From Allomuricauda sp. CAU 1633 (GTDB lineage Bacteria; Bacteroidota; Bacteroidia; Flavobacteriales; Flavobacteriaceae), in NCBI RefSeq assembly GCF_017313225.1, contig NZ_JAFLNE010000002.1:1-64000 (forward strand): a DNA stretch of 64,000 bases, read 5' to 3'. Both the position numbers and the translations under genes were made by a program. Below, one piece after another: positions 1 through 10,035 of the stretch. The notes beneath the pieces were generated by a model. It did not search any database, was not told where the DNA came from, and saw nothing but the letters and a program-made list of their open reading frames with translations. Position 1 is the first letter of the stretch. Every line of letters begins with the position of its first letter.

Positions 1-105
1 AAGATGAGATTTCTTTAAAGGGCCGTGGGAGATGACCACGTCGATAGGCCGTAGGTGGAAGTGCAGCGATGCATGCAGCCGAGCGGTACTAATTGCCCGT
101 AAGCT
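1..105 (+). rRNA. rrl: 23S ribosomal RNA, 3' end (partial)
   Basis: The window opens inside the last part of a 23S rRNA. The tract ending GGTACTAATTGCCCGT is the conserved 3' end of bacterial large-subunit rRNA. The 5' part lies outside the window. The exact 3' end is approximate. It is followed by a short AT-rich spacer and the 5S gene, so this is the tail of a plus-strand rRNA operon. Confidence 0.9.
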
Positions 106-225
106 TGCGCATTGCCCTCGGAACACCCTTGGACATTCGTTCAAAACACTTCGTTGACTCTTTTTTGGCGCGCAGAATGCGCCGTCCCTCTATATGTCAT
201 ATCATGAACATTAAGATATTGAAGA

Positions 226-337
226 TCTAGGTGGCCATGGCGACGGGGCCCACCCCTTTCCATTCCGAACAGGGAAGTTAAGCCCGTTTGCGCCGATGGT
301 ACTGCCACACCAGGTGGGAGAGTAGGTAGCCGCCTTC
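226..337 (+). rRNA. rrf: 5S ribosomal RNA
   Basis: About 112 nt with the canonical 5S core: GGTGGCCATGGCGACGGGGC near the 5' side, the CCATTCCGAACAGGGAAGTT loop, AAGCCCGTTTGCGCCGATGG, and a 3' strand ending GTAGGTAGCCGCC that pairs with the 5' end. It lies 120 bp after the 23S end in the same orientation. The ends are accurate to a few bases. Confidence 0.93.
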
Positions 338-339
338 CT

Positions 340-371
340 TGAGCCCTTCACATTACGTGGGGGGCTTTTTT
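340..371 (+). terminator. rRNA operon terminator
   Basis: GAGCCC and GGGGGGCTT form a GC-rich stem around a loop of about 13 nt, followed by a run of seven T. It sits directly after 5S and ends the rRNA operon just before the convergent gene at 386. Confidence 0.7.
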
Positions 372-385
372 TATTTTGCTTGGTT

Positions 386-1315
386 TCAGTTTTTGGTTGG
401 GTCAAGCCCTATTTCAATAAGATCTTGCCCCAGCATTTTCTTTTCAAAGGCTGCCGGAAGATGTACTTCACAATCTTTATAGGTGAATTTGATATATCCT
501 TCACCAGAGCCAAAATTTAGGTTATCTTTCATGTTGATATTGATTTCAGCCAATCGATCTTCACTATCAAAAAGAATATAACTTCCTTCATAGCCTTCGG
601 CAATTATATTAAATTTTGTACAACTGGCACTTTCGCGACAAGGGATGATGGATTCTTCATAATCCCCATTTCCAAAATCATCTGGAGAATACATAAAGGC
701 AAATTCGACTAACATAAAAGCATTTATTTTTAATCCTTTATCCCGGAACTCTTCACTTACTTCCATAAAACGATCCATAGGAAGTTTATAGGCGCTTACA
801 ATCATGGTTGGAGCCATCATGGACATTGCCCCCAAGGAAAGTAGGTTGGATTTTTCATATCGGCCTTCATGTTCATTATAAGAAATAAAATACCCCTCAC
901 TATCATTGAAGGCATGGGCAGGTTTGTCTGTATTTTGATCGGTCCAGGTCATTTTCATGGCCAGTTCATCTGAATCAAAATAACTGGTAGTATGGGATTG
1001 TTTCTCATCATCATAAGTTTCCACTATTACATCGGCATTGTAAAAGGCCTTTTTTGCATCCGTATGTATACTTTTTGATGGATTCTCATATTTTGTGACT
1101 TTGGGAGCTGTACGATCTACATTGGAATCTTCTTTGCCAGATACGATGTCAATACCTTTATCTGTGCTTTTGGTGACTTCTTCATCGGTACGGTTTAAAA
1201 TGGTACGTTCCGCTGCTTGTTCGGCTTTTTCCTTAAGTCTTTTGAGAAATTGGGCTTGTGTTGCGTTTCCAAAGCATAGGCACATTATGAGAATCATAGG
1301 ATACTTGACTTTCAT
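386..1315 (-). CDS. Secreted DUF4412-like protein, unknown function
   Basis: 309 aa. A signal peptide covers about residues 1-21 (MKVKYPMILIMCLCFGNATQ, cut before AQF). A charged helical stretch follows (FLKRLKEKAEQAAERTILNR), a layout common in flavobacterial secreted proteins annotated as DUF4412. The C-terminal two thirds looks beta-rich, with FTYKDCEVHLP near the end. No catalytic motif is visible and there is no lipobox, so a soluble periplasmic or exported protein is most likely. It lies 5 bp downstream of the lipoprotein gene at 1321-2265 on the same strand, so the two are probably co-transcribed. The DUF assignment is from memory of the family's N-terminal pattern and is uncertain. 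Confidence 0.75.
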   Translation of the reverse strand: MKVKYPMILIMCLCFGNATQAQFLKRLKEKAEQAAERTILNRTDEEVTKSTDKGIDIVSGKEDSNVDRTAPKVTKYENPSKSIHTDAKKAFYNADVIVETYDDEKQSHTTSYFDSDELAMKMTWTDQNTDKPAHAFNDSEGYFISYNEHEGRYEKSNLLSLGAMSMMAPTMIVSAYKLPMDRFMEVSEEFRDKGLKINAFMLVEFAFMYSPDDFGNGDYEESIIPCRESASCTKFNIIAEGYEGSYILFDSEDRLAEININMKDNLNFGSGEGYIKFTYKDCEVHLPAAFEKKMLGQDLIEIGLDPTKN

Positions 1316-1320
1316 GGCTT

Positions 1321-2265
1321 CTATTTTACGGTAAAGATGTGCATCAAATTTTTCTTATCTGCTTCTGGCACTTCGGATATGAGGACATAGTTGCCGGGAG
1401 TTAAATCAGCCTCAAAAAATCCATGGGCACCGGCGGGAAGATTGTTCATTCCGCCTAAAAAAGTAAATCCTTCCGGAGCAGGTGAACGTAACCCTCTTGG
1501 GTGCATCCAATTCAGCCATTGGGTAAGGGAGTCCAAAGGAGCATTGTTCTCATATCGAACCAAATTAACATCATGCCCAATAAAATGCTCGTAAACTGTT
1601 TGGTCCAAGAAGTTGGTTTTAAAAATTTGCTTACCTGAGGTTACACTATCATTTAAGACTATGCCATCGGTACTGGATATGTCTAAGGATAGGGTTGGTG
1701 TTGGGGGCTCATGAATGGTACTGTCATCAGTAACAATAATCTCCTTTAACATGCCATGGGATGTATGCCATTCGCCATTGAACATTTTTACATAACACTC
1801 CATGATATAGGTTCCAGGCTCTAGATACACTGTACTTTTTGCAGTATGCTTTGGAGAAATCAATCCGGTTCCTCCCTTAAATTGAACCTGTTGGAACCAT
1901 TCCGGTAATTTTCCAAAGGCGGCGCCCGCATTTTCCATATCACCTTCCATGATCAATTTCATGCCTTCATCAAAAGGGGGCAGAATATCAGACTTGGTAT
2001 CAGCAACAGTCTTTCCAGCGGGGTATAAATCCATTAGCAGAAAATGAACCTCGGTGGATTTGTTTTCATAAATAAGTGTATTCCACCCAGACATTAGAGT
2101 ATCTGCTGTGATAAATTCCATACTTTGGGTCAGTACAGATACTTCGCCTTTTTTTAGTGGGGAAATTTGGAGTTCTTGATGTTGCTCAATGGAATCATTT
2201 TGCTTCTCTTTGGGTTTACAGGATGCTATCAAAACCACTGTAAACAATACTACATAAAATCGCAT
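1321..2265 (-). CDS. Lipoprotein with two tandem cupredoxin-like domains
   Basis: 314 aa. The N-terminus ends in the lipobox LIASC (Cys16), so the product should be an outer-membrane or periplasmic lipoprotein. Two halves resemble each other: residues about 40-165 end in LEPGTYIMECYVK plus GMLKEIIV, and residues about 215-314 end in LTPGNYVLISEVP plus LMHIFTV. This PGTY/PGNY strand with a final Met-His or His-Gly-Met strand is typical of cupredoxin-like beta sandwiches. Classic copper ligands are not complete, so metal binding is only a possibility. It is the upstream member of a two-gene minus-strand unit with the DUF4412-like gene. Confidence 0.72.
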   Translation of the reverse strand: MRFYVVLFTVVLIASCKPKEKQNDSIEQHQELQISPLKKGEVSVLTQSMEFITADTLMSGWNTLIYENKSTEVHFLLMDLYPAGKTVADTKSDILPPFDEGMKLIMEGDMENAGAAFGKLPEWFQQVQFKGGTGLISPKHTAKSTVYLEPGTYIMECYVKMFNGEWHTSHGMLKEIIVTDDSTIHEPPTPTLSLDISSTDGIVLNDSVTSGKQIFKTNFLDQTVYEHFIGHDVNLVRYENNAPLDSLTQWLNWMHPRGLRSPAPEGFTFLGGMNNLPAGAHGFFEADLTPGNYVLISEVPEADKKNLMHIFTVK

Positions 2266-2484
2266 GGTCTATATGTTTTGGTTAGTTAAAACATAGCAAA
2301 GAGAGGAATGATAAGACCAGGGAATTTTACTACTCTTAAAGTTACCTAAGTTATTACCCAATACTTGAGCAAATGTATAGGTGGGCGGAATACTTATGTG
2401 GTTGATGGATACTGGATTATAACTGGGAAATTGAGTTTGGGACAAGGTGGTGGTCTACACTCCTCCTATTTACTAGAGTGACCA

Positions 2485-2523
2485 AATAAAAAACTCTCCA
2501 CAGGAATATATCCATGGAGAGTT
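2485..2523 (-). terminator. Terminator after gltD
   Basis: Perfect 9-bp inverted repeat AACTCTCCA (2492-2500) / TGGAGAGTT (2515-2523). Read on the minus strand it is followed by a T-rich tail (TTTTTTATTTGG). It lies about 35 bp past the gltD stop codon and ends the gltB-gltD transcript. Confidence 0.75.
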
Positions 2524-2556
2524 CCCATAAAAATGGTTTGGTTGGGTATTTACTCT

Positions 2557-4023
2557 TTAAACTCTTGGCAGGTCTCCTTCTCCCTTAAGGGGCAAATTGG
2601 ATTGTCCCATAAGATAGGTGTCAACATGGTATGCTGCTTGTCTTCCTTCTGAGATGGCCCATACAATTAACGATTGACCTCTTCTTTGGTCACCGGCAAC
2701 AAATACACCAGGAATGTTGGTCTTATAGTCCACTGGTGATGCTTTGATGTTTGTTCTTGGATCCATTTCCAATCCCAACTGGTCAGCAATGGAGGTTTCT
2801 GAACCTGTAAATCCAAGAGCCAACAAGGCTAAATCGCATTCCCATTCTTTTTCTGTTCCCTCCACTTCTTTTAAAGTAGGGCGTTGACCAGGGGCTGTTT
2901 CCCAGAAAACTTCGGCAGTAACCAAACCTTTCAGGTTACCTTTATCATCACCCACAAACTTTTTGGTAGAGATACTAAACACACGTTCGGCACCTTCCTT
3001 GTGTGAAGAACTAGTGCGTAACCGCATGGGCCAAAAGGGCCAGGGTTGTCCTTCAGGACGTTCTGGGGTGCCCTTTGGCATAATTTCAAAATTGACCACT
3101 GAAGTTGCTCCATGCCGGATGGAAGTTCCGATACAATCCGAACCGGTATCCCCACCACCAATAACAATCACTTTCTTGCCCTTGGCTGTTAACTCTTCAC
3201 CTTTATAGGGGATTCCGTCTACTTTTCTGTTGTTTTGTGGCAGAAAATCCATGGCTTGAGTCACTCCTTTCAGGTCAGAACCTGGGATAGGAAGGTTTCG
3301 TCTTACGGTAGCACCGCCACAAAGTACCAAGGCGTCATATTCTTTTTCTAGATCCTTTGCATTTACATCAACACCAATATGGACTCCTGTTTTAAATTGG
3401 ATGCCTTCTTTTTCCATGATCTCGAGACGTCTATCAATGACATTTTTTTCCATTTTAAAATCTGGAATGCCATAGCGCAGGAGACCACCAACTTTTTCAT
3501 CCCGCTCAAAAACAGTGACATCATGCCCTGCACGGTTCAATTGTTGGGCCGCGGCCAAACCTGCTGGTCCAGAACCTATTACTGCAACAGTTTTTCCAGT
3601 TCTTTTTGAAGGAGGTTCAGGTTTGATCCATCCATTCTTAAAGGCTGTCTCAACTATATTCTTCTCGATGTTCTCAATGGAAACAGGAGGTTCATTTATA
3701 CCCAATACGCAAGCTTCTTCGCAAGGAGCGGGGCATAATCTACCTGTAAATTCTGGGAAATTGTTGGTGGAGTGCAGTATTTTGGCTGCTTTTTCCCATT
3801 TCCCCTGATACACGGCATCGTTAAAATCAGGAATCAGATTGCCTAGTGGGCAACCGCTATGGCAAAATGGGATGCCGCAGTCCATGCAACGGGCTCCTTG
3901 GTTCTTTAATTCTGCTTCTTTTAGAGGTTTTGTAAACTCCTTATAGTTTTTGATACGTTCTTTGACCGGGGCATAAGCTTCATCCTTTCTGTCAAATTCC
4001 ATAAATCCTGTAATCTTTCCCAT
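2557..4023 (-). CDS. gltD: Glutamate synthase (NADPH) small subunit
   Basis: 488 aa, the usual length. It supplies electrons from NADPH through FAD and 4Fe-4S clusters to the large subunit for glutamate synthesis from glutamine and 2-oxoglutarate. The N-terminal ferredoxin-like region has CMDCGIPFCHSGCP (about residues 46-59) and CPAPCEEAC (about 97-105). The FAD Rossmann motif is GSGPAGLAAAQQL (about 150), the NADPH motif is GGGDTGSDC (about 290), and a late FAD-contact motif is GVFVAGDQRRGQSL. It follows gltB by 8 bp on the same strand, the normal subunit pairing, and is followed by a strong terminator. Confidence 0.97.
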   Translation of the reverse strand: MGKITGFMEFDRKDEAYAPVKERIKNYKEFTKPLKEAELKNQGARCMDCGIPFCHSGCPLGNLIPDFNDAVYQGKWEKAAKILHSTNNFPEFTGRLCPAPCEEACVLGINEPPVSIENIEKNIVETAFKNGWIKPEPPSKRTGKTVAVIGSGPAGLAAAQQLNRAGHDVTVFERDEKVGGLLRYGIPDFKMEKNVIDRRLEIMEKEGIQFKTGVHIGVDVNAKDLEKEYDALVLCGGATVRRNLPIPGSDLKGVTQAMDFLPQNNRKVDGIPYKGEELTAKGKKVIVIGGGDTGSDCIGTSIRHGATSVVNFEIMPKGTPERPEGQPWPFWPMRLRTSSSHKEGAERVFSISTKKFVGDDKGNLKGLVTAEVFWETAPGQRPTLKEVEGTEKEWECDLALLALGFTGSETSIADQLGLEMDPRTNIKASPVDYKTNIPGVFVAGDQRRGQSLIVWAISEGRQAAYHVDTYLMGQSNLPLKGEGDLPRV

Positions 4024-4031
4024 GTCTCAAA

Positions 4032-7000
4032 TTATAAGGTTTGCATTTTCTCTTGTTCCAACCGTATTAACGCCTGGCGGTACTCCTCTGGGAATACCTT
4101 GATGAATTTTGGCAGGTATTGTTCCCATTTTTCCAAAATTTCCTGTGCCAACGGACTCAAGGTGGCATTGTAATGGTTTTCAATGAGTTCCTTTAATTGT
4201 GCTACATCATTATCTTCTTCAACAGGAAGTAGATTTAGGTCCTCACCATTGCATCGTTTTTCAAAAGAGCCATCTTTGTTCAACACATAGGCAATACCAC
4301 CGCTCATTCCAGCGCCAAAGTTTCTTCCAACTCCGCCTAAAATAACAGCTACACCTCCGGTCATGTACTCACAACCATGGTCTCCAATCCCTTCAACAAC
4401 AGCTTTAGCGCCCGAGTTTCGTACGCAGAAGCGCTCCCCAGCCTTTCCATTAATATAGGCTTCACCTGCAGTGGCTCCGTATAGTGCAACGTTACCAATG
4501 ATTATGTTCTCCTCAGGTTTAAAGGTTGATTTAAACGGTACTTTTACCACCAACTTAGCCCCGGAAAGTCCTTTGCCCAAATAATCATTGGTGTTTCCAT
4601 TGACAATCATGGTAAGCCCTTTGGTTGCAAATGCCCCAAAACTTTGTCCAGCAGATCCCGTAAAATTCAATTTCAACGTATTGTCCGGAAGCCCTTCAGC
4701 TCCATAAATCTTAGAAATTTCATTACTGATGATGGCTCCTACCGATCTGTCCGTATTGTGAATTGGAAAGTCCAAAGTGGTCTTTTCTTTTCTGAACAAG
4801 GCCGGGTGTGCCTTGGCAATGATATCAAACTCAATGGATTTCTCAATATCGTGCTGCTGCTTTTCGGTATTGTAGAATTTGGTTCCCTCGGGAACATCAA
4901 CTTGGTACAAAATTGGACTTAGATCTATTCCGGCTGCTTTGTAATGTTCAATAGCCTTGTTTCTATCTAATTTTTGTACTTGACCCACCATTTCATTAAT
5001 GGTTCTAAAGCCAAGTTTCGCCATAATTTCACGAAGTTCCTGAGCCACAAAGTACATGTAGTTGACTACGTGCTCTGGTTTGCCTGCGAACTTTTTGCGC
5101 AATTCCGGGTTTTGGGTTGCAATACCCACCGGACATGTGTTCAAGTGGCAAACCCGCATCATAATACAGCCTGAAGCAACCAAGGGCGCGGTTGCAAATC
5201 CAAATTCTTCAGCCCCTAAAAGACAGGCAATGGCCACATCCCTACCGGTTTTCAATTGTCCGTCACATTCTAGAACAATTCTGTTTCTTAAATCGTTAAG
5301 TACCAAGGTTTGTTGAGCTTCGGCGATACCCAACTCCCATGGAAGTCCGGCATGTTTCAAGGAAGTCAATGGCGAAGCTCCTGTTCCTCCATCAAAACCA
5401 GAGATAAGTACAACATCTGCCTTGGCCTTGGATACACCAGCAGCTACAGTTCCCACACCCACTTCGGAAACAAGTTTCACATTGATCCGTGCTTCCCTAT
5501 TGGCCGACTTAAGGTCGTAGATCAATTGGGATAAATCCTCAATGGAGTAGATATCGTGGTGGGGAGGAGGGGAAATCAAGCCCACATATGGGGTTGAATT
5601 CCTTGTTTTGGCAATGGCCGGATTTACTTTTGGACCAGGTAATTGCCCACCCTCACCGGGTTTGGCCCCCTGAGCCATTTTTATCTGTATTTCTTGGGCA
5701 TTGGTAAGATAGTTGGAGCTTACCCCAAATCTACCTGATGCCACCTGTTTAATGGCACTGTTTTTCCAATCGCCTGTTTGACTTCTATAAAAACGAACCG
5801 GATCCTCTCCGCCTTCACCTGAATTGCTTTTTCCACCAATTCGGTTCATGGCAATCGCAAGATTTTCGTGGGCCTCCTTACTGATACTTCCGTAGGACAT
5901 GGCACCCGTCTTGAACCTTTTTACAATTTCGGTCCAAGGCTCAACTTCTTCAAGTGGAATGGGGTCATAGTTCGAAAATTCGAACAATCCACGGATGGTC
6001 ATTAGGTTTTTAGACTGCTCATTAACCAATTGGGAATACTCCTTGTAAGTTTCCGGCTCGTTATTGCGTACCGATTTTTGAAGTTTGGCAATACTTAATG
6101 GATTGAACATGTGCTTTTCGCCATTTCTTCTCCAACGATACTCACCACCAATCTCAATATCCAGATTGGCCGCTAATTCCTGAGTTGTGAATGCTTTTTT
6201 GTGGCGTTTGGCTATTTCCTTTTCAACTTCGTACAAGCCAATTCCCTGGATACGCGTGGGCGTATTGGGGAAATATTTTTCCACTACTTTGGTATTGATG
6301 CCAATGCATTCGAATAGTTGAGATCCCCGGTACGAGTTCAAGGTGGAAATCCCAATTTTGTTCATCACTTTTAAGATGCCCTTGCCTATGGCTTTGTTGT
6401 AATTTTTTATGGCTTCCTCAAAAGTGTATTCTGTGATGTTGTTTTCTTTTATCTGCTCTCCAATGATTTCATTCACCAAATAGGGATTGATGGCACTGGC
6501 ACCGAATCCAAACAATAAGGCAAAATGATGTACTTCCCTAGGTTCGGCGGATTCAATGATGATGCTCAATTTTGAGCGTTTGCCCAACTTACGCAAACCG
6601 CTGTTTACATAAGAACAGGCCAATAAGGCGGGTATGGCAGCCATTTCTGTACTTACCATTCTGTCGGAAAGGATAATAATGTTGGCGCCTTCGTCAATGG
6701 CATCAAATGCTTGTTGAAGAATGGAGTCCAAAGCTTCTTCCAATCCATTATGGCCTTTTGCTATCTCATAGAGCATGGAAATAGAGACCACTTTATAATC
6801 TGGGCTGGAATCGTAGTTTTTGATTTTATCCAAATCCTCTTTGGAAATCACCGGATTTTGGATTTTAAGTTTTCTACAGTGCAGCTCGTTGATGTCAAAA
6901 ATATTTTGATCACTTCCCAACGTTAGACTGATGTCTGTAATCAACTCTTCACGAATACCATCCAAAGGTGGGTTGGTTACCTGTGCGAACAACTGTTTGA

Positions 7001-8540
7001 AATAATTGTAGATAAGTTGTGGACGTTCAGACAAAACGGCAATTGGAGTATCGGAACCCATAGAACCAATGGGCTCTTTGCCTTTTTCGGCCATGGGCAT
7101 AATAATGGTGTTGATGTCCTCCAAGGTGTATCCAAAAGCAGATCTACGGACATCCAATGGAAATTCACCAAAGAATACGGGACAATCATTATAGGGAATG
7201 TCGCGTAAGTGGACCAAATTATCCTTCAACCATTTTTTATAGGGGTGTTTTTTGGCGATGGATTCTTTGATTTCCTCATCGTTTACAATGCGGCCTTCTT
7301 CCATATTCACCAGGAACATTTTTCCGGGTTCCAGTCTTCCGTGAAACTCAATGTCTTCAGGTTCCAATTCCACGACCCCTGTTTCAGAGGACATGATCAC
7401 ATATCCTTTTTTGGTGACGGAGTATCTAGATGGACGTAGTCCATTCCGGTCCAAAACAGCCCCGATGTAATTTCCATCTGTAAAAGGAATGGAAGCCGGG
7501 CCATCCCAAGGCTCCATTAAACACGAGTTGTATTCGTAGAAAGCCTTTTTGGATTCGGACATTTCATCGTTCTTTTCCCATGCTTCCGGAACCAACATCA
7601 TCATAACTTCGGGTAGGGAACGGCCGGTCATCAACAACAATTCCACGACCATGTCCATGCTGGCCGAGTCGGATTTTCCGGGGAGCACTACGGGTAATAT
7701 TTTTTTGATATCCTCACCAAACCAGTCGCTTTGCATGAGTTCTTCGCGAGAACGCATACGGGACACATTGCCTCGTAAGGTATTTATTTCCCCATTATGA
7801 CACATGTAGCGGAATGGTTGGGCCAAATCCCATGTGGGGAACGTGTTGGTTGAGAACCTTTGGTGCACCAAGGCCAAACGGGTAACTACCCTGGGATCTA
7901 AAAGGTCTTCGTAATATTTGCTGATGTCATTGGGTACCAACAGCCCTTTAAAGATGATAATCTTAGTGGAAAGGCTGGGCAAATAGAAAAATTTGCTTTG
8001 GGAGAGCTTACTTTCTATGATGGTGTGCTCGGTAATTTTTCTGGCGATGAAAAGTTTAAGGTTAAACTGGAAATCGTCCAATGATTCGCCTTTTGCAATA
8101 AAGACCTGCTTTAGATAGGGCTCGGTTTCTGCAGCAATCCTTCCTGGAACGGAACGATTTACAGGAACATCACGCCAACCCAAGAGCTGAAGGCCTTGCT
8201 CGGCTATATTTTCTTCGAGTACGGAGATGCAAAAATCCCGTTGGTTTTCTTTTTGGGGAAGAAAAACGTTACCTACTGCATATTCTCCGGCTTCTGGCAA
8301 GGTGAATTTGCACACTTCAACAAAAAAGTCGTGGGGGATATCAATCAAAATACCCGCTCCATCACCCGTTTTTCCATCTGCACTTACAGCACCCCGGTGT
8401 TCCAATTTATCCAGGATTTCAAGAGCCTTATGGATAATATCGTTGGATTTTCTTCCTTTTAGGCTACAAATGAAGCCTGCACCACAGTTATCATGCTCAA
8501 ACTCGGGTAGATATAAACCTTGCTTTTCCAATTTCATCAT
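4032..8540 (-). CDS. gltB: Glutamate synthase large subunit
   Basis: 1502 aa, full length for the family. The class II amidotransferase domain begins at Cys19 in HDNCGAGF, the N-terminal nucleophile after removal of a short propeptide. The central domain is followed by the FMN-binding synthase domain (SGEGGEDPVRFYR; GAKPGEGGQLPGPKV; SGFDGGTGASP). The 3Fe-4S ligands lie in CIMMRVCHLNTCP, and the GXGXG beta-helix domain (GAGMSGGIAYV) is near the C-terminus. The product makes two glutamate from glutamine and 2-oxoglutarate in the cytoplasm and is the main ammonium-assimilation partner of glutamine synthetase. The second Met (8537) is an equally possible start. It is the first gene of the gltB-gltD unit. 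Confidence 0.97.
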   Translation of the reverse strand: MMKLEKQGLYLPEFEHDNCGAGFICSLKGRKSNDIIHKALEILDKLEHRGAVSADGKTGDGAGILIDIPHDFFVEVCKFTLPEAGEYAVGNVFLPQKENQRDFCISVLEENIAEQGLQLLGWRDVPVNRSVPGRIAAETEPYLKQVFIAKGESLDDFQFNLKLFIARKITEHTIIESKLSQSKFFYLPSLSTKIIIFKGLLVPNDISKYYEDLLDPRVVTRLALVHQRFSTNTFPTWDLAQPFRYMCHNGEINTLRGNVSRMRSREELMQSDWFGEDIKKILPVVLPGKSDSASMDMVVELLLMTGRSLPEVMMMLVPEAWEKNDEMSESKKAFYEYNSCLMEPWDGPASIPFTDGNYIGAVLDRNGLRPSRYSVTKKGYVIMSSETGVVELEPEDIEFHGRLEPGKMFLVNMEEGRIVNDEEIKESIAKKHPYKKWLKDNLVHLRDIPYNDCPVFFGEFPLDVRRSAFGYTLEDINTIIMPMAEKGKEPIGSMGSDTPIAVLSERPQLIYNYFKQLFAQVTNPPLDGIREELITDISLTLGSDQNIFDINELHCRKLKIQNPVISKEDLDKIKNYDSSPDYKVVSISMLYEIAKGHNGLEEALDSILQQAFDAIDEGANIIILSDRMVSTEMAAIPALLACSYVNSGLRKLGKRSKLSIIIESAEPREVHHFALLFGFGASAINPYLVNEIIGEQIKENNITEYTFEEAIKNYNKAIGKGILKVMNKIGISTLNSYRGSQLFECIGINTKVVEKYFPNTPTRIQGIGLYEVEKEIAKRHKKAFTTQELAANLDIEIGGEYRWRRNGEKHMFNPLSIAKLQKSVRNNEPETYKEYSQLVNEQSKNLMTIRGLFEFSNYDPIPLEEVEPWTEIVKRFKTGAMSYGSISKEAHENLAIAMNRIGGKSNSGEGGEDPVRFYRSQTGDWKNSAIKQVASGRFGVSSNYLTNAQEIQIKMAQGAKPGEGGQLPGPKVNPAIAKTRNSTPYVGLISPPPHHDIYSIEDLSQLIYDLKSANREARINVKLVSEVGVGTVAAGVSKAKADVVLISGFDGGTGASPLTSLKHAGLPWELGIAEAQQTLVLNDLRNRIVLECDGQLKTGRDVAIACLLGAEEFGFATAPLVASGCIMMRVCHLNTCPVGIATQNPELRKKFAGKPEHVVNYMYFVAQELREIMAKLGFRTINEMVGQVQKLDRNKAIEHYKAAGIDLSPILYQVDVPEGTKFYNTEKQQHDIEKSIEFDIIAKAHPALFRKEKTTLDFPIHNTDRSVGAIISNEISKIYGAEGLPDNTLKLNFTGSAGQSFGAFATKGLTMIVNGNTNDYLGKGLSGAKLVVKVPFKSTFKPEENIIIGNVALYGATAGEAYINGKAGERFCVRNSGAKAVVEGIGDHGCEYMTGGVAVILGGVGRNFGAGMSGGIAYVLNKDGSFEKRCNGEDLNLLPVEEDNDVAQLKELIENHYNATLSPLAQEILEKWEQYLPKFIKVFPEEYRQALIRLEQEKMQTL

Positions 8541-8855
8541 TATGGTATTTCTTCAAAAATATCAAATCTGATGAATAAAATACAGGGTTTTTATTCAAAC
8601 TCCAATAAAAAACCAACGTAATGATTGAAGGGTTAAAAAATATTCAATATCAGAATTTTACCAATATTAAATTATGATTATCTCAAAGTGAAGTTTTTGA
8701 AACTGAATGACCCATATTGAAACAAGGGGAGATAGCGATATTAACATAAATTTCGGAAAAGTTCATACCTGATTTAAGGGATGTTCGCCATAAAAAATGA
8801 TTTTACGGAGTGCAAACCCCATTTTTGAGGGGGTTACGTCTAAAAAACAAAGATT
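8541..8855. other. AT-rich intergenic region between gltB and the acyl-CoA dehydrogenase gene
   Basis: 315 bp with no credible reading frame. It must hold the gltB promoter; a minus-strand TATTTTTG box lies at 8554-8561, but only a few bases from the start codon, so its role is doubtful. At 8815-8838 an inverted repeat (AACCCC/GGGGTT, minus strand) follows the stop of the acyl-CoA dehydrogenase and may act as its 3' hairpin, although no T-run follows. Nothing else recognisable. Confidence 0.4.
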
Positions 8856-9998
8856 TTAGTCTTTTAGGACGCTTCTTGATATGACTATTTTTTGGATTTC
8901 TGAGGTTCCTTCATAGATTTGGGTAATCTTGGCATCCCGCATCAGCCGCTCTACATGGTAGTCTTTCACAAAACCATTTCCGCCATGAATCTGGACCGCT
9001 TCAACCGTGGTTTCCATAGCAACTTCAGAAGCATATAATTTGGCCATGGCACCTGATAATGTGTAATCATTTCCAGCATCCTTGTCGCAAGCAGCTTGGT
9101 AGACCAAATTTCGGGCGGCCTGTATTTTGGTATGCATATCGGCCAATTTAAAGGCAATGGCTTGATGGTTGGCAATTTCTGTACCAAATGTCTTTCGTTC
9201 TTTAGAGTATTTTAAGGCGAGTTCGTAGGCTCCCGCTGCAATTCCCAAAGCTTGGGCGGCAATCCCAATCCGACCCCCGGCCAAGGTTTTCATGGCAAAT
9301 TTAAACCCAAATCCGTCTTCTCCTATTCGGTTTTCCTTGGGGACTTTCACATCATTGAAAATAAGGGAATGCGTATCACTTCCGCGAATGCCCAGTTTAT
9401 TTTCCTTAGGACCTACCTCAAAACCGTCCATTCCTTTTTCAACAATTAGGGCATTAATGCCCTTATGTCCTTTTTCTACATGGGTTTGGGCTATGACGAG
9501 AAAAACTTCTGCACTACCTCCATTGGTGATCCAATTTTTGGTTCCGTTTAGGATATAATGGTCACCATGATCTAAGGCAGTAGTTTTTTGAGAGGTAGCA
9601 TCGCTCCCTGCTTCAGGCTCGGAAAGACAGAACGCTCCGATAATTTCACCTGCGGCCAAACGAGTTAAATATTTTTCTTTTTGGGCTTCGGTTCCGAAAG
9701 ACTCCAATCCCCAACAAACCAATGAGTTGTTCACCGATACCATAACTGAGGCAGAAGCATCAATTTTTGAGAGCTCTTCCATGGCCAATACATAGGAAAG
9801 GGTGTCCAGTCCACTTCCATTGTATTTTTCGTTGACCATCATGCCCATGAAGCCCAATTCTCCCATTTTTTGAACCAATTCAAAAGGGAATTTTTGGGCA
9901 TCGTCCCTTTCTATTATTCCGGGTAAAAGTTCGTTATTGGCAAAATCTCTAGCTGCCTGCTGTATCATTAATTGTTCTTCGGAAAGTGTAAAGTCCAT
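8856..9998 (-). CDS. Acyl-CoA dehydrogenase, short-chain type
   Basis: 380 aa, standard length. It is a cytosolic FAD enzyme that oxidises an acyl-CoA to the trans-2-enoyl-CoA in fatty-acid or branched-chain amino-acid breakdown. It has the N-terminal helical domain, the beta-domain signature GAFCLSEPEAGSDATS (about 125-140) with WITNGG, and the C-terminal helical domain with QIHGGNGFVKDYHVERLMRD and IYEGTSEIQ. The Glu of IYEGTSE is in the position of the catalytic base of short- and medium-chain enzymes. Substrate length is not readable from the sequence. It is a single gene with its own promoter at about 10030. Confidence 0.93.
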   Translation of the reverse strand: MDFTLSEEQLMIQQAARDFANNELLPGIIERDDAQKFPFELVQKMGELGFMGMMVNEKYNGSGLDTLSYVLAMEELSKIDASASVMVSVNNSLVCWGLESFGTEAQKEKYLTRLAAGEIIGAFCLSEPEAGSDATSQKTTALDHGDHYILNGTKNWITNGGSAEVFLVIAQTHVEKGHKGINALIVEKGMDGFEVGPKENKLGIRGSDTHSLIFNDVKVPKENRIGEDGFGFKFAMKTLAGGRIGIAAQALGIAAGAYELALKYSKERKTFGTEIANHQAIAFKLADMHTKIQAARNLVYQAACDKDAGNDYTLSGAMAKLYASEVAMETTVEAVQIHGGNGFVKDYHVERLMRDAKITQIYEGTSEIQKIVISRSVLKD

Positions 9999-10027
9999 AA
10001 AACTGAAAAATAACCAAAAATATGCCG

Positions 10028-10035
10028 CAAAGATA
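10028..10035 (-). promoter_or_regulatory. -7 element for the acyl-CoA dehydrogenase gene
   Basis: On the minus strand this reads TATCTTTG, an exact match to the Bacteroidota -7 consensus TAnnTTTG, about 30 bp before the start codon. The -33 region reads TGT instead of TTG at the expected spacing, so the match is partial. Confidence 0.45.

Noticed and set aside
211..405. 64-aa minus-strand frame
   Set aside because: Overlaps the 5S rRNA and its terminator.
8554..8561. gltB promoter box TATTTTTG (minus strand)
   Set aside because: Only about 14 bp from the start codon and no -33 match, so it is too weak to list as a promoter.
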